DNA of 64,000 nucleotides, taken from positions 7,097,501 through 7,161,500 of the forward strand of contig CM063255.1 of NCBI GenBank assembly GCA_032158295.1, written 5' to 3'. The notes below the pieces were generated by a model, which worked only from the letters and a program-made list of their open reading frames with translations, did no database searches and had not been told where the DNA came from. The position numbers were made by a program, and so were the translations under genes. The stretch comes from Pycnopodia helianthoides. Lineage: Eukaryota > Echinodermata > Asteroidea > Forcipulatida > Asteriidae. Numbering within the stretch: the first letter of the stretch is position 1; each line of letters begins with the position of its first letter. This document shows, piece by piece, positions 35,383-46,560 of this stretch.

Positions 35383-35434
35383 TTTGCTCTTATTCCAGTT
35401 TGCCAAAATGCCTTTTTAAAGTATGATCAAATAA

Positions 35435-35655
35435 GAACATGAGTCATGAGAAAACAGTGAAAAACCCCATTTATGTTTTCACTGTTTTCAAACATCAGGT
35501 TTTGGACACTAAAAGACTAAAAACTATGGTATTTCAAGCAAAACTATTTCAAGGGAAGTTTTCCACCATGACCATGTTTACCATGTAAGTTAAGTGCAAA
35601 TCTGTGAACTTTTGTATTTTCAATCTTACCAATGTTGTACACACCCTTTAAGCAA
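35435..35655. repeat. Fragment related to family C
   Basis: The GTCATGAGAAAACAGTGAAAA start is the core of families A and C. It is followed by ATTTCAAGGGAAGTTTTCCA and the TACCAATGTTGTACACACCC end. The left terminus is missing. Confidence 0.55.
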
Positions 35656-35794
35656 ATGACAGAAATGACTTTTGTGTGGACATCTCTAAACTTTGTGGCT
35701 TTTCAGCAAAGATTTGTGCACATTTATACTTAAAGTGACCAATGAAATTAACCTGAAGTGTTGAGAATGTTTTATGTAAAAAAAAAAATAATGT

Positions 35795-35955
35795 TTAGCT
35801 TCCTGCCTTTTTGAAAAAAGGAAGGATGAGGGCCTTTTCTTTTATTTTATCGGCCGCCCAACGCATTTTTCAAGACAATTGGCCGGGCTATTTTTTCAAG
35901 ATAGTCAAGGAGGCGGCCTTTTAAAAAGGAAGCGGGCGGGGACGCTAAACATGTT
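35795..35955. repeat. Family J repeat, copy 1
   Basis: TTTAGCTTCCTGCC and GGGACGCTAAAC are the two ends. Between them are CTTTTTGAAAAAAGGAAGG and GGCGGCCTTTTAAAAAGGAAGC. A reversed, expanded copy is at 52,188. Confidence 0.6.
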
Positions 35956-36717
35956 TTCAAAATTGATTTGGCCTTAGTACACATTAATGTAAAGTTTAAC
36001 TAAAATGAGGTGTGCAGATCATCTAAAATTTTGGACAGAACCACCGATACTGCTACATGTGTACAACACTTTCTTGTTAGCTTTACTGAAGTGTGTAATT
36101 GTGCATTCTTTGTAAATGAACAGTTGTGTAAATGTTGGAGCCTGAATACATTGTTGGCACTGGCAGTTGACCTTTTAACAGATTTAAACTGTTCCCCTGT
36201 TTGGCCGGTCGTCATCGTTACCCCACGAGTCTTTAATCACATCAACTGTCTGCTTTAAGTCTACCGTCTGCCCAGGGGTAAACTGTAATAAGTCATAGCC
36301 GTGAATGTGATTTGTTGGTACACTATTATCTTTCAAATGTAATGCCTTTGAGACTGCAAACAATGTTCAGACTTAATGATATATTGTACAAACTAAATCC
36401 ATGTTTATAAATCTACAGCTGTTTCCGCAGTGCGTCTGAACAAAGGATCATGTGATGGAAATGCAGTTTTTTTTGTAATGTTTGTGGTCCTGTTGGGACT
36501 CATGGTAATTTACCGCGAGGCTGGAAATGTTCCTCAGGGTTGTTCAATGTCTCAAATACCCCTTGAGCTGCATCATAAAACAATATGTGATTTGTGTCTA
36601 CCGTACAGGTGTTTTTTAAATATGATTTATAAAGGAATGTTAAACATTGGTCCGTTAGTTTTTCTGGTAGAAGAGCAGGCCTGGGGTCAATTTCACAAAG
36701 AGCTATTAAGATTGTTC

Positions 36718-37097
36718 TTAAAGGCAGTGGACACTATTGGTAATTACTCAAAATAACTATTAGCATAAAACCTTACTTGGTAACGAGTAATGGGTAGAGG
36801 TATAAAACATTGTGAGAAACGGCTCCCTCTGAAGTGACACATTTTTCGAGAAAGAAGTAATTTTCCACGAATTTGATTTCGAGACCTCAGAATTAGATTT
36901 TTGAGGTCTCGAAATCAACCATCTGAAAGCACACAACTTCATGTGACAAGGGTGTTTTTTCTTTCATAGTTATCTCGCAACTTCGACGACCAATTGAGCT
37001 CAAGTTTTTACAGGTTTGTTATTTTATCCATATGTTGAGATACACCAAGTGAGAAGACTGGTCTTTGACAATTACCAATAGTGTCCAGTGTCTTTAA
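36718..37097. repeat. Family B TIR element, copy 2
   Basis: It is in opposite orientation to copy 1: TTAAAGGCAGTGGACACTAT to ATAGTGTCCAGTGTCTTTAA, with the GAGGTCTCGAAATC palindrome in the centre. Confidence 0.88.
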
Positions 37098-37137
37098 AAT
37101 GGGTATAATACTGACAGCTCGTCTTCAATTGAGTCAT

Positions 37138-37347
37138 GAATTGAAATGGAGCCTCGTCTTTGAGAGGGCAAGGCCGATTGCATTTTGCAAAGGGCAGGAC
37201 CATTGCAAAATGATAAAGTCTATCGGGGGAACTTTTAAATCGTAAACTGTTGCAGGCCTGGAACTAAGAGGACTAAGGCGATGTTCATTAAATGCAATCA
37301 GTTGCTTCTATCGAAGGGCACCAAGGCCCAAGACCAGGGCAAAAGAT
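37138..37347. repeat. Family F repeat, copy 4
   Basis: It has GAGAGGGCAAGGCCGATTGC at the left and GGGCACCAAGGCCCAAGACC at the right, with a GCAGGCCTGGAAC block inside. Confidence 0.55.
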
Positions 37348-37350
37348 CCA

Positions 37351-37541
37351 GGGCTCGATTTCACAAAGAGCTAAGATTGATCTTAACTGCTAAATTTACT
37401 TTCAGTTGCTAAGCAGAGTGTGATGTCACAACACAAATTACTATGCAAAGTGTGATGTCACAATACAAATCACTATGGCAAAACTGACGACTCTTCTTAA
37501 GATGAATCCAATTAAATTAGTGCTTTGTGAAATTGGCTCCA
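37351..37541. repeat. Family E repeat, copy 1
   Basis: The ends are GGGCTCGATTTCACAAAGAG and CTTTGTGAAATTGGCTCC. The interior carries two tandem GCTAAGCAGAGTGTGATGTC-like blocks. Related copies are at 50,640 and 58,573. Confidence 0.7.
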
Positions 37542-38459
37542 TCACAGGCCTGCATGAGTACACCGTTGCGTACACCATTGCTCTGAAACCATGAATCGAC
37601 CGATATCCAATTTGTATCAAGGATCTCATCGCACCATTGTGCGGTGTTGGTGGTGCACTGGTGTTTATCATTGAGATTGAATGGGATTGAAATATGATAA
37701 ACTCAAAGTCACCGCCACACTTCACAGCATCCGATTCACACGCCGTACCGAAGGATGTAGGAAATTAAGGTGGGATTTATTTTCAAGGCTGGGAATTGAA
37801 ATAAAGAAGGGTGGTCTGCGAGGTATTCAAATGCTACCTCCTTGAATGAAACTGTATATCGGGTGGAAATATTTGTCTGGAGGATTTGGTACAGGAATGA
37901 AATTGATATTCAGTGAGTTTTCAGATTGAAATTAATCAATTGTGTGTTTGACAGTATAACTCTGTACTTTGGTTGCAAACGTTGAAAATGACTCCAGCTC
38001 CAGTAAGATTTCCCTCTGAATCTTTTCTTGTCAATGTCTATGCAGAGAGTTCCCACAAAAGTTTAATACTGCAAGTGAAAATAGTCATGCAAAAAAAACC
38101 AATAAAACAAACAAGAATAGGAATTCCATGGTAGGCTATGTAAAAAACATCCTTTAGCATTTGCTAATAAAAGCTGCTTAGTCTCTTGGTTACATTTTCC
38201 ATGAAATTGATACAAATTCTAATTTCAAAGATTGAAAATATCAAGAAGGTGTGTACTTACTTAATGTGTACTGTACATTTGTGTACACAATCAAATAAAC
38301 CAACAACCCATGATGCAAAAGTGTATAATTTGCCCGCACCCTGAGCTTGTGCTGTGTAGGGAAAATGAATATGTATCACCTTTATCCAATGACTGGAAAG
38401 ACATCTCACCTTGGTCACTGCATTATGCAATGTAACCTTTCTGTGCACAGCACTTTAAT

Positions 38460-38770
38460 GCATTCATGAATATTTATAGACTTGTATTCATGAGCTCCAG
38501 GCTTGGGATAATCAATACTCTAAATGTAATCCCATTGGTGAAGGCATACTCGGCTTGTTCATTGTACATAGTAGTGGTTGTATTTGTGCATTGCCAACTG
38601 TATCATGTACAAATTTAACTGTACAGGTTGTATAGATTGTACACATGTATAGTTATTCCCACCTGTTTAGCCTCTTCTCGGTCTAATGAATATTCATAAA
38701 ACTGCCCATGTATCCTGGAGGTTTGTGATTGGACTGAAGTAGACATGAATATTTAATTAAGTACACAGAG
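38460..38770. promoter_or_regulatory. Cluster of ATGAATATT motifs upstream of exon 1c
   Basis: Three ATGAATATT words occur at 38,466, 38,686 and 38,745, the second inside the palindrome ATGAATATTCAT. A CCAAT-type GTGATTGG is at 38,725. The stretch shows none of the repeat families seen around it. It lies about 2 kb upstream of a candidate first exon, so I propose a regulatory module, by inference only. Confidence 0.25.
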
Positions 38771-39899
38771 TCTTCTCATCGGAGCACTCCGGGTAAAACG
38801 GTGAAATTTGAATGATGGATTATTATTTATAATGCATCAGGATTGATTCGTGTGGTGTTTTCCTTGTTATGAAATGGACGGTACACTGGCATTTAAACTT
38901 CAGCTGGGTTTTAAATTTTAGCAAACTAAATCATAAATGCACATATGCAAACTGAAATTCGTTTGTAAACTTACTGGGAATCCAGTGAGTTATTTCATAT
39001 TTTGTGCAACATTGTACATATTGAGTTGCATCCACTCATGCAGAACATTGGAAACCAAGCCCATCCTATGTAGACTTAACATTTTCATTGTGACTGAATC
39101 TCATTGTAAAGTACTTGGTCCTGTAAAACATGATGAACAAATCTGTTGCATGTCGTAAACGTACGCCAGTGAATAAATATAACTGGGTAAAGAATTTATA
39201 AAAAATGGGCCGAGTGCCAGACTCGAAACCACAACCCATCTGAGCTTATAGCCAGCCTTTTAGTTGGAAGACGTTACCCACTTTCGCCAAGTTTTGTTTC
39301 CCCCAGTTTTGTTTCCCCCACTGGGCCCAGTCAGAAGTTGCAATGCACTGCATCCTAAACTAAAGAGAAGACCTTTCTCTATAGTATGAGTGTACAAACT
39401 GAGCTGTGTGTGCTGTGGAATTCTCTTGTAGATGCTAATTAGTAATTAATGATGTTTGCGAACTAGTTCCAACTGCTCCCCCAGACGGTGCTAATTTTTC
39501 ATTCAAACTTTGCCAAGTATAGAATCCTTGCATTTTAATTATTCACACAAAGTTGTCATTGTTGGTTATGTGACACTCTTATTATTATACAAAAACTGGC
39601 CGCCGGACATTGCAAGTAGTCAAGGGGGTTTTACTAATTTATGGCAGGCTTTTTCTCGACAGTGTATTGTTCCACCACTGTCCTTCAGAAGTAAATCGAG
39701 ATGTGTACACAACATGCAGAACGAAGTTGCTCCAAAACACTGACTTATTAATGAGTGCCTCGTTTAGTAAATCAAGTCTTTTCACACTATTCAGATTAGG
39801 GAAGCTTAGGACCTAAGTGTATCACCCAAGAGCCCCAGTTTGTACAAGGCCGTATTTATTAATTTACGATGTCTCTGGAGTTTACGGTTTGCATACTTT

Positions 39900-40760
39900 A
39901 TGAGCTGTACACCAATGTGTTTCCTTGGAGACAGGATATTTGTTGCTAGAGGAAGCGCTTCTCATGCAAATTCTCCCATGGTTTTTACAAGTTACACAAA
40001 GGAAGTATGTTGGGCGGGGAGTGGGGAGTGGTTGTTGTGGAGAGAGGCCGTGCCATCATTAGGCCACTGGGACACGCCAAGACCAGGAAGGGGGAGGGAA
40101 GTAGATCGGGGAGCCTGATCGAGCAGAGCCGTTCTTAAGTCATCTTAGAGGGATTTGGCTTTTAAGGATTCTATCGCCACACTCTCTGCCTTGTGTCTTG
40201 AGACTTTGAGGACATCCTCGCCGATTTCCAAGAGAGTTTTTCGTCTGTCGGATGCTTCTGCAGAGAGTGTTTTGTTATTTCACCACAGGAAAGGAACTAC
40301 AGGGTTTGTTACTGTGCAGCTCTGTTGGCCTTGTGAGTGAAATTTGAGATCAAGATTCAGCCGCACCTCGTCTGCCTTTGAGGTTTCAAGTCAAGAATTG
40401 TGGGCGACTTGGGGCGTCTACGTTGGACTGTCATGCCTTATTAGTTACAATTTGCAATTGATCCCTAGACTCAAACCGACCAAGTTCGGATTCCCTTAGG
40501 ATATGCCAAACAATAGCAGTTGTGTTCTGGACACTCCACGTACCGTACGTGTACACAGGATTCATGATCAGTTGAAGATCTCTCCCAGCACAGACTCTGT
40601 GGATTATGATATCAGATGCTGACGCTTCAAGAGCACTTTTAAAAATCACTACATGCTGTCATAAGTCGGTGAAGATACTCTATTGCGCTCATTTTGTGAT
40701 TTACGGACTTGACTTTTTAAAACATTGTTGGTATTGAAGTAACTTTTGCCTCCGGATAGT
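39900..40760 (+). promoter_or_regulatory. Probable 5' UTR/promoter of DYRK first exon 1c
   Basis: This is a block of about 860 bp free of the dispersed repeats, with balanced composition and several pyrimidine-rich and GAGAG words, directly preceding ATG 40,761. Such repeat-free sequence next to a coding start suggests a leader exon with its promoter. No TATA or clear initiator was identified. Confidence 0.35.
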
Positions 40761-40931
40761 ATGGGAAAGCTTTTTGATTCTAACATGGATAGACCAAGGA
40801 ATGGGAAAGAACGCAGACGTATTGTGCTAGCACCGACAACAGCCCAGCTGATCCATGTTCAGGAACCCAATGTGTCCGGGTTGAAACTGGAGATCTGGTT
40901 GAATAAGACGGGGGCTCAGCCTGGGCAACAG
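40761..40931 (+). CDS. Candidate first coding exon 1c of the DYRK gene
   Basis: ATG at 40,761 opens 57 codons (MGKLFDSNMDRPRNGKERRR...; then a Gln-rich PGQQ end). It finishes in phase 0 at CAG|GTTAGT. Joining to 57,969 gives PGQQ-PPRETK in frame. An in-frame read-in from the 34 kb exon through the weak TCCGGATAG acceptor would stop after five codons, so this is best taken as a start exon. The composition is typical of the poorly conserved N-termini of class II DYRKs. I recognise no specific domain in it. Confidence 0.6.
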
Positions 40932-41165
40932 GTTAGTTTTAGTACAGCAGTGTAGAAATGACACGCAGTTATTTATTCACATATGGACCATCAACATTTT
41001 CAGAATAGTTATATGAACTTGTGAAAAGTGATGTTATGTCGCAAGCTAAGCAAGCATCATTGTTCAACTTACAAACATTTGACTAGACTTTAATAATAAT
41101 AATACAGATATTTATAATGCGCAAAGCATATCCACCCAAAGGGTGCTCACAAGAGGAAAAAGTAA

Positions 41166-41554
41166 TTAAAGACACTGGACACTTTTATTAATTGTCAAAG
41201 ACCAGTCTTCTCACTTGGTGTATCTCAACATATGGATAAAATAACAAACCTGTAAAAACTTGAGCTCAATTGGTCGTCGAAGTTGCGAGATAACTATGAA
41301 AGAAAAAACACCCTTGTCACACAAAGTTGTGTGCTTTCAGATGGTTGATTTCGGGACCTCAAAATCTAATTCTGAGGTCTCAAAATCAAATTCGTGGAAA
41401 ATTACTTCTTTCTCGGAAACTATGTCACTTCAGAGGGAGCCGTTTCTCACAATGTTTTATACTGTCGACCTCTCCCCATTACTAACTACCAAGTAAGGTT
41501 TTATGCTAATAATAATTATTTTGAGTAATTACCAATAGTGTCCACTGCCTTTAA
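41166..41554. repeat. Family B TIR element, copy 3
   Basis: The ends are TTAAAGACACTGGACACTTT and ATAGTGTCCACTGCCTTTAA. It matches copy 1 in orientation and length. Confidence 0.88.
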
Positions 41555-41837
41555 ACATGGCGTGTCATTAAGTGTGACTTGGATTAAGTCTTTTCAAAGT
41601 TCAGATTTGTAAATAGTTTACAAAGTTCGATTTTTAAAGCTAATTGATTTATAACACTATAAATTGGCTGCTGAAGTGTTGATTACACAACAAGTCTACA
41701 TCGAGTTTTAGTTCGATGTCCTTCCATTTGTGTACAGTACTTGAAGGGTAATTGGACTCGGACATTACAAACGTGACGACCTGTGGAAGTGAGGGTCAGT
41801 CCAGAAATGGATCCTGTCAAATCACGATGTAGTATAC

Positions 41838-42205
41838 AAATATTGACTGCATCGAGCGCTATGGTTGAAACTAGGAGTCCCGAGGTGATTCCCGGCGCGG
41901 AAGGTCTCGGGAAGACAGAATGCGCCACGGATCACCGAGAGAGTTGTAGTTTTAACCATCTGGTACAATTAAAGCAGTCAATATTATTTGTTTTACAACA
42001 CCCTAAACATACGTGTCTAGAAGCTGCCGTTGCTATGGGTTTAGTGCACTGGTTGCTATGGGATTTTACATTGGTTTCTATGGGTTTAGTACATTGATTG
42101 CTACAACCAGGTATAGTGCGTCACGTTCGCGCAGCTTTTTCATAAAAATAAGACATATCATGTGACGCGTTGCAAACCAGTCACAAGGCAGAATCTTTAG
42201 GGGTG
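41838..42205. repeat. Foldback element (copy 2), diverged and inverted
   Basis: It shares ACAAATATTGACTGCATCG, CGAGGTGATTCCCGGCGCGG, AAGCAGTCAATATT and GACATATCATGTGACGCG with the element at 1,144-1,565 in reverse. Its central hairpin is decayed. Confidence 0.65.
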
Positions 42206-42499
42206 TTTCAATCAAAAGGTGTCTACGAGGTGAAACTGTATATTAGTCAGAGTGGAATTAGTTGTAGTATAAGATGAATCACCTCAACTCACCTTTCTGT
42301 TATGACCGGGTTAAATCTACTGGAATGACTTGGGAGGCCAATGTGCCCAGCTGCTTTCTCTGGTCTTTGCTACTATTTCCAGGTCTAATGCTTCATTCTT
42401 GAGAGGGCAAGGGTACCAAAGTGTTTTCTCGCGGATAAAAGGGCACCTCTTAGCCTTGATTGCAAGGCTGTGTAATAGTTTGCTTACTATAAAGCTAAA

Positions 42500-42875
42500 A
42501 ATGTGCATAACCACAGCCGCACGAATGCGATGCCCGAATGCAATGCAACTCCTGTTCCGGTCCCCCGACTGTCTTTAAACACCACACCACGCTCTCACCC
42601 AAGGAAGCACACAAACGCTTGTGTCCACAGTCCCACACACACTGCTATTCCACACACCGCTATCGCCCACAATCCTAGCCCGTGAGCCTCACGGGCTAGG
42701 ATTGTGGGCGATAGCGGTGTGTGGAATAGCGGTGTGTGTGTGGGGCTGCGTACATTACATCATAGAGGCGCTGTGTGTGTGTGCATGGTGAGAGTGCGGT
42801 GTGCTATTTTTTTTAGAGTCAGTCGGGGGACTGGGGTTGTATCGCATTCGGGCGGCTGAGGTTTTAGTATCCTTG
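42500..42875. repeat. Large palindromic element with 43-bp perfect stem
   Basis: The inner arms 42,644-42,686 and 42,688-42,730 are perfect reverse complements around a single C at 42,687. Imperfect pairing extends outward to about 42,500 (CCCGAATGCAATGCAACTCC) and 42,875 (GTATCGCATTCGGGCGG). Internal CACACA and GTGTGT runs lie in the outer arms. No coding content is present. Confidence 0.9.
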
Positions 42876-43005
42876 CTCTATGGTTTTAGCTAGAGTACTT
42901 GTCTACACAGCCTTGATATCAAGGCTAGGCACCTCTATGAGGAAATTGTCAATTTCTACTGGAACATTCCAAAGGGCACCAAGACAATGACCAGGGGGCA
43001 TTGTC

Positions 43006-43177
43006 GGCCTGGAATTACAATGAGGCCACTGAGACCACAGCCTCTGTTGCCCCCTGGTCTTAGCCTTGGTGCCCCTTCAAAAGTTTCCCATAGACTTGAG
43101 GTTTTTTTTCCAATGGAAGTGCCCTGTGCAAAATGACAATGGCCTTGCCCTCTAAAAGATGAAATTCCAGGCTTGGC
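43006..43177. repeat. Family F repeat, copy 5
   Basis: It starts GGCCTGGAATTACAATGAGG and ends GATGAAATTCCAGGCTTGG, a complete copy with paired ends. Confidence 0.75.
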
Positions 43178-44146
43178 ATTGAGGCAATTGCTCCTGTTAG
43201 TATCAGGCCTGTAAATCCCCCAAAACTTTTCTCATAGAAAATTATTATTATTTTTCTTTTTTAAGACTCCCGTAACAAAATGACCTTTGACATGTATCCC
43301 TCAAATAAAAACACTCTGGTCTTTGAACGACTTCAAAAAATCTTGTCTTGGCACAGTACATTGTTAAAACGCTGGGCCCCAAAAAGTTAGGTAAAAGCCC
43401 ATTTTCCAAGAGTTGATCTGTTTTAATCTGAAATGTTGGGATTTGTTCCACTAAATTTGACCAACTATTAAACAAAAACAAAGTGGGTATCCTGAATTAC
43501 CAACAAATGGTTGTTTTTTCAGTCTTTGAAAGAATGAGCTCAAAAAAATATTTGTTTTCTGTGGGACATATTAAATCGATAAATTGTTTTTTCCTATTTT
43601 GTTCCAAATAGTCATTTGTGTGAGGACTGATTTGTGTGACCGAATCATGGTAGTCCATATGTGTTTTATAACACAACTCGGTCCAAAATATGAAATAAGA
43701 AAAGAAACTACCGTAATCCGATCCAGACGCCCTCTTTTTTCTTTTTAAGATGAGCCTGGTAACCTCTTGAGGGCGCTGTAACCAGTCAAAAATTGAAAGA
43801 CTATTGCCCGCTTCGGGAACTATTTCCCGCAAACTACGCGCGTGCGATGTCTAGTTCATGGTTGTGCAAATCTCATGCACTAGCCTATAATAGTTCATCC
43901 CACGTGACCGTGTTTCAGCCAACCAGAATACAGAACTAGCAAGAGGTGTGTTATAACATTAAATATTTTGGGTAATAAAACTAAGGGACCCTCAAGTTGC
44001 CTCAAAAGGGACTGTAGCACACAGTTAGCTAAAGGTCTAAAAATATCTGTGTAGAGAAGACGATGCTTGAAGAAATAAAAGGCAGGGCAAGAAACCACTG
44101 AGCTTTTCCTGAATATCGATTATAATGTGGAGTGGTTTGGGTTGCC

Positions 44147-44385
44147 CAGGGCTCGAATTTGGAGGGAAAATTCACCAGACCGCAGGGCTTGTAGCACAAA
44201 ATGTTTACTGGACGAGAATTTGTTTTACAAGACCACAGCTTAAGTTGTATTTAACGGCTTTTATATGAACAAGCACCAAGACATGTAAGAGAAGAATTAT
44301 CTCAATTGTCTGAACGGTTCTTAAGTGTACTTGATCACTAGAATGGAAACTTAAAGGTAATTTATCAGACCCAAAGTCAACATTT
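44147..44385. repeat. Family G repeat, copy 3 (partial)
   Basis: It starts CAGGGCTCGAATTTGGAGGG and has TCACCAGACCGCAGGGCTTG and TTTTACAAGACCACAGC. The right end is absent. Confidence 0.55.
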
Positions 44386-44408
44386 GAAATTATGTGTAAT
44401 TTGTTTTT

Positions 44409-44736
44409 AATTTTTGTTTTTACCCATACACCGATGTGTGTTAGCACTGTATACTCAGTACTTTCCCGAGTCCTGTGAAAAAATATCACAGGCATGTTAC
44501 TCGGGTGGGATTCGAACCCACGACCCTTGCAATTCTAGAGCAGTGTCTTACCAACTAGACTACCGAGATTGCCCGGTAGCTAGAGGTAGTTCGAATCCTA
44601 TGTTCTAGAATTGCAAGGGTCGTGGGTTTCGAATCCCACCCGAGTAACATGCCTGTGATATTTTTTCACAGGACTCGGGAAAGTACTGAGTTTACAGTGC
44701 TAACACACATCGGTGTATGGGTAAAAACAAAAATTA
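44409..44736. repeat. Head-to-head tRNA-like inverted repeat
   Basis: The left arm (44,409-44,539) and the right arm (44,603-44,736) are near-identical reverse complements. Each carries a B-box motif, GGGTTCGAATCCC on the minus strand at about 44,508-44,520 and GGGTTTCGAATCCC with one extra T on the plus strand at about 44,625-44,640. The left unit also has an A-box-like TCTAGTTGGTAAGACACTG on the minus strand in the spacer. Both extend through TTACTCGGG and ACATCGGTGTATGGG. Confidence 0.75.
44501..44572 (-). repeat. tRNA-like unit (SINE head or pseudo-tRNA)
   Basis: On the minus strand it reads TCTCGGTAGTCTAGTTGGT, then a CTCTAGAATTGCAAGGGTCG anticodon-region stretch, then GTGGGTTCGAATCCCACCC forming a T arm with 5-bp stem. 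The 5' CTCGG pairs with the 3' CCGAG, which makes a tRNA fold possible. The repeated copy beside it argues for a tRNA-derived repeat. Isotype not assigned. Confidence 0.45.
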
Positions 44737-44810
44737 ATATTCTTTATCCCCGATGCAAAAATTTAACATCTATAATTTGTTTTTGTTTTAAGATACATGT
44801 ATTACCAGGG

Positions 44811-45246
44811 CTCGAATTTAGGGGAAAATCCACAAGACCACAGGACTTGTATCTCAAAATGTTTACTGGACCAGAAATAATTTTACAAGACCAGATTCAT
44901 ACTGAGAAAAGACTTCCTTGCACATTTTAACTTGCATTTAATTTAACAAGCACTAAGACATTTAAGAGAAGATTTGCCAGCCTCATTTGTCATTTAAGAG
45001 AAGATTTGCCTCATTTGTCTTTATAGTTTAAGGGTATTACGTATATTCAAATCATTACTCAAAGTCAACATTTGCACACAATTTGGTTCTGTTCAAAACA
45101 TTATAGAGTGAGGTACATGTACTGTACATGAATTGTTATTGAATTGAAACCACAAGACTGCCGGACTTGTCTGGTCATGAGTTTACTGGCCCAATGCTAA
45201 AATCACTGGCCTCGGGCCTGCGGTCCAGTGTCAAATTCGAGCCCTG
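44811..45246. repeat. Family G repeat, copy 4
   Basis: It starts AGGGCTCGAATTTAGGGGAA and ends AGTGTCAAATTCGAGCCCTG, so the ends are inverted GGGCTCGAAT/ATTCGAGCCC. The interior contains a short local duplication of TTTAAGAGAAGATTTGCC. Confidence 0.75.
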
Positions 45247-46494
45247 TATTACCCAGTGAGCGGTATTGTTATCGTGAGTGTACTGGCCTGACACTAAAAT
45301 CACTGGCCTCGAGCCAGTGTAAAATTCAAGCGCTTGCCATAAACATACATTGGTATTGGTGAAGGGCAAAGCAAAGCGCACGTTTCTACCAAAACGTGCT
45401 CTCAATGTTCCGTACGGTGAGCCACTCCAAATGCATAGTGCAGTTTCTCTCAGAACACTTGAAGGTTTTTCCCGTAGGGGGGTTGATTTTATGCATGATT
45501 AGACCTTTACAAATGTCTTTATAACATGCAAGGGGATTATTCATTATAATCCTTGCTTCCGTAAAAAAACAACAAGAAAATGAAGTTGCTACGTTTCACA
45601 GACTGAGTGTTGTTGATTCCTGTTTGATGATAATAATAATAACTAGTTTTTCTGTAGCGCTTTATCTATTGGCATATCAAAATATATTTTTAAGACAGGT
45701 TATTACTATATTTTTAAGACAGGTCTTTTAAGTTTTTGAATTAATACCCACTTATGTGGCACCTTATTAGGGTTATAAGGTGCTGTGGCACAGTCAGCAG
45801 CCACTGCTAGAAACACCGGGGCAAACCCCTTCTTTTAGGGATGGTATAGTTGGGCTCCCAAGGACGGAGCAGTAAAGTTCAGCAAGTCGACCTGCAGAAG
45901 TTTCAGCTATTGTTTCATGTTTGTATGTAAGAAAAGTAATACGTGTAAAAGTTTATGAATTGAAAGTTTTTGAATTTTTGTTTATACGTGTTTATCGTAT
46001 AAAAATGTTACCTAAAGTTGAAGGTTTACATTAGTTTGGTTTAATCATAGAGCAAGGACAAAGATTTATTTTGCCAGTGGTTTCCAATAAACACACCATT
46101 TCACATGTAGCACTTCATCCAATAAGATGATTACACTTTCGACGAACACATGTGGTATGTTTTGTTGGGTTTTTCAAGCACATAGACTGCTTGCTTTTGT
46201 TTGTCAATCGCAACAGGGCAAGTAAGGCAGTATTTTGTACGGTAACAAGGATCAATGACCAGAAATTATCAAAGGATTCTGGGTGAAATCCGTCGATATT
46301 TTATTGTCCAATCAACATCGGCAACCATGATGTCATGCTGATATTGAAGCGGTGCACAATTTTTCGTTTATATCAACACACACTAATAATTTACATTACA
46401 TATGTATCACTACATGTTAAACAATGATAGAGAAAGCCCTGTTAGTCTGATAGATAAAACAAGGAAACAGACTAACCAAAATTTCATGAAAAAC

Positions 46495-46560
46495 GCATGA
46501 GCTTTTGTAGCAACAACTACTTGCATCTGATGAAGTAGTTGTTGCTGTGAAGCTCATGCA
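46495..46560. repeat. Strong stem-loop
   Basis: GCATGAGCTT and TAGCAACAACTACT pair with AGTAGTTGTTGCT and AAGCTCATGC. The stem is about 26 bp with a small internal mismatch and a loop of about 12 nt. The flanks also contain GTTAGTCTG/CAGACTAAC pairing. The size is compatible with a microRNA precursor or a foldback relic. Confidence 0.7.

Noticed and set aside
36430..36756. A 108-codon frame with a hydrophobic N-terminus
   Set aside because: It runs into family B sequence, has no donor in context, and no similarity is recognised.
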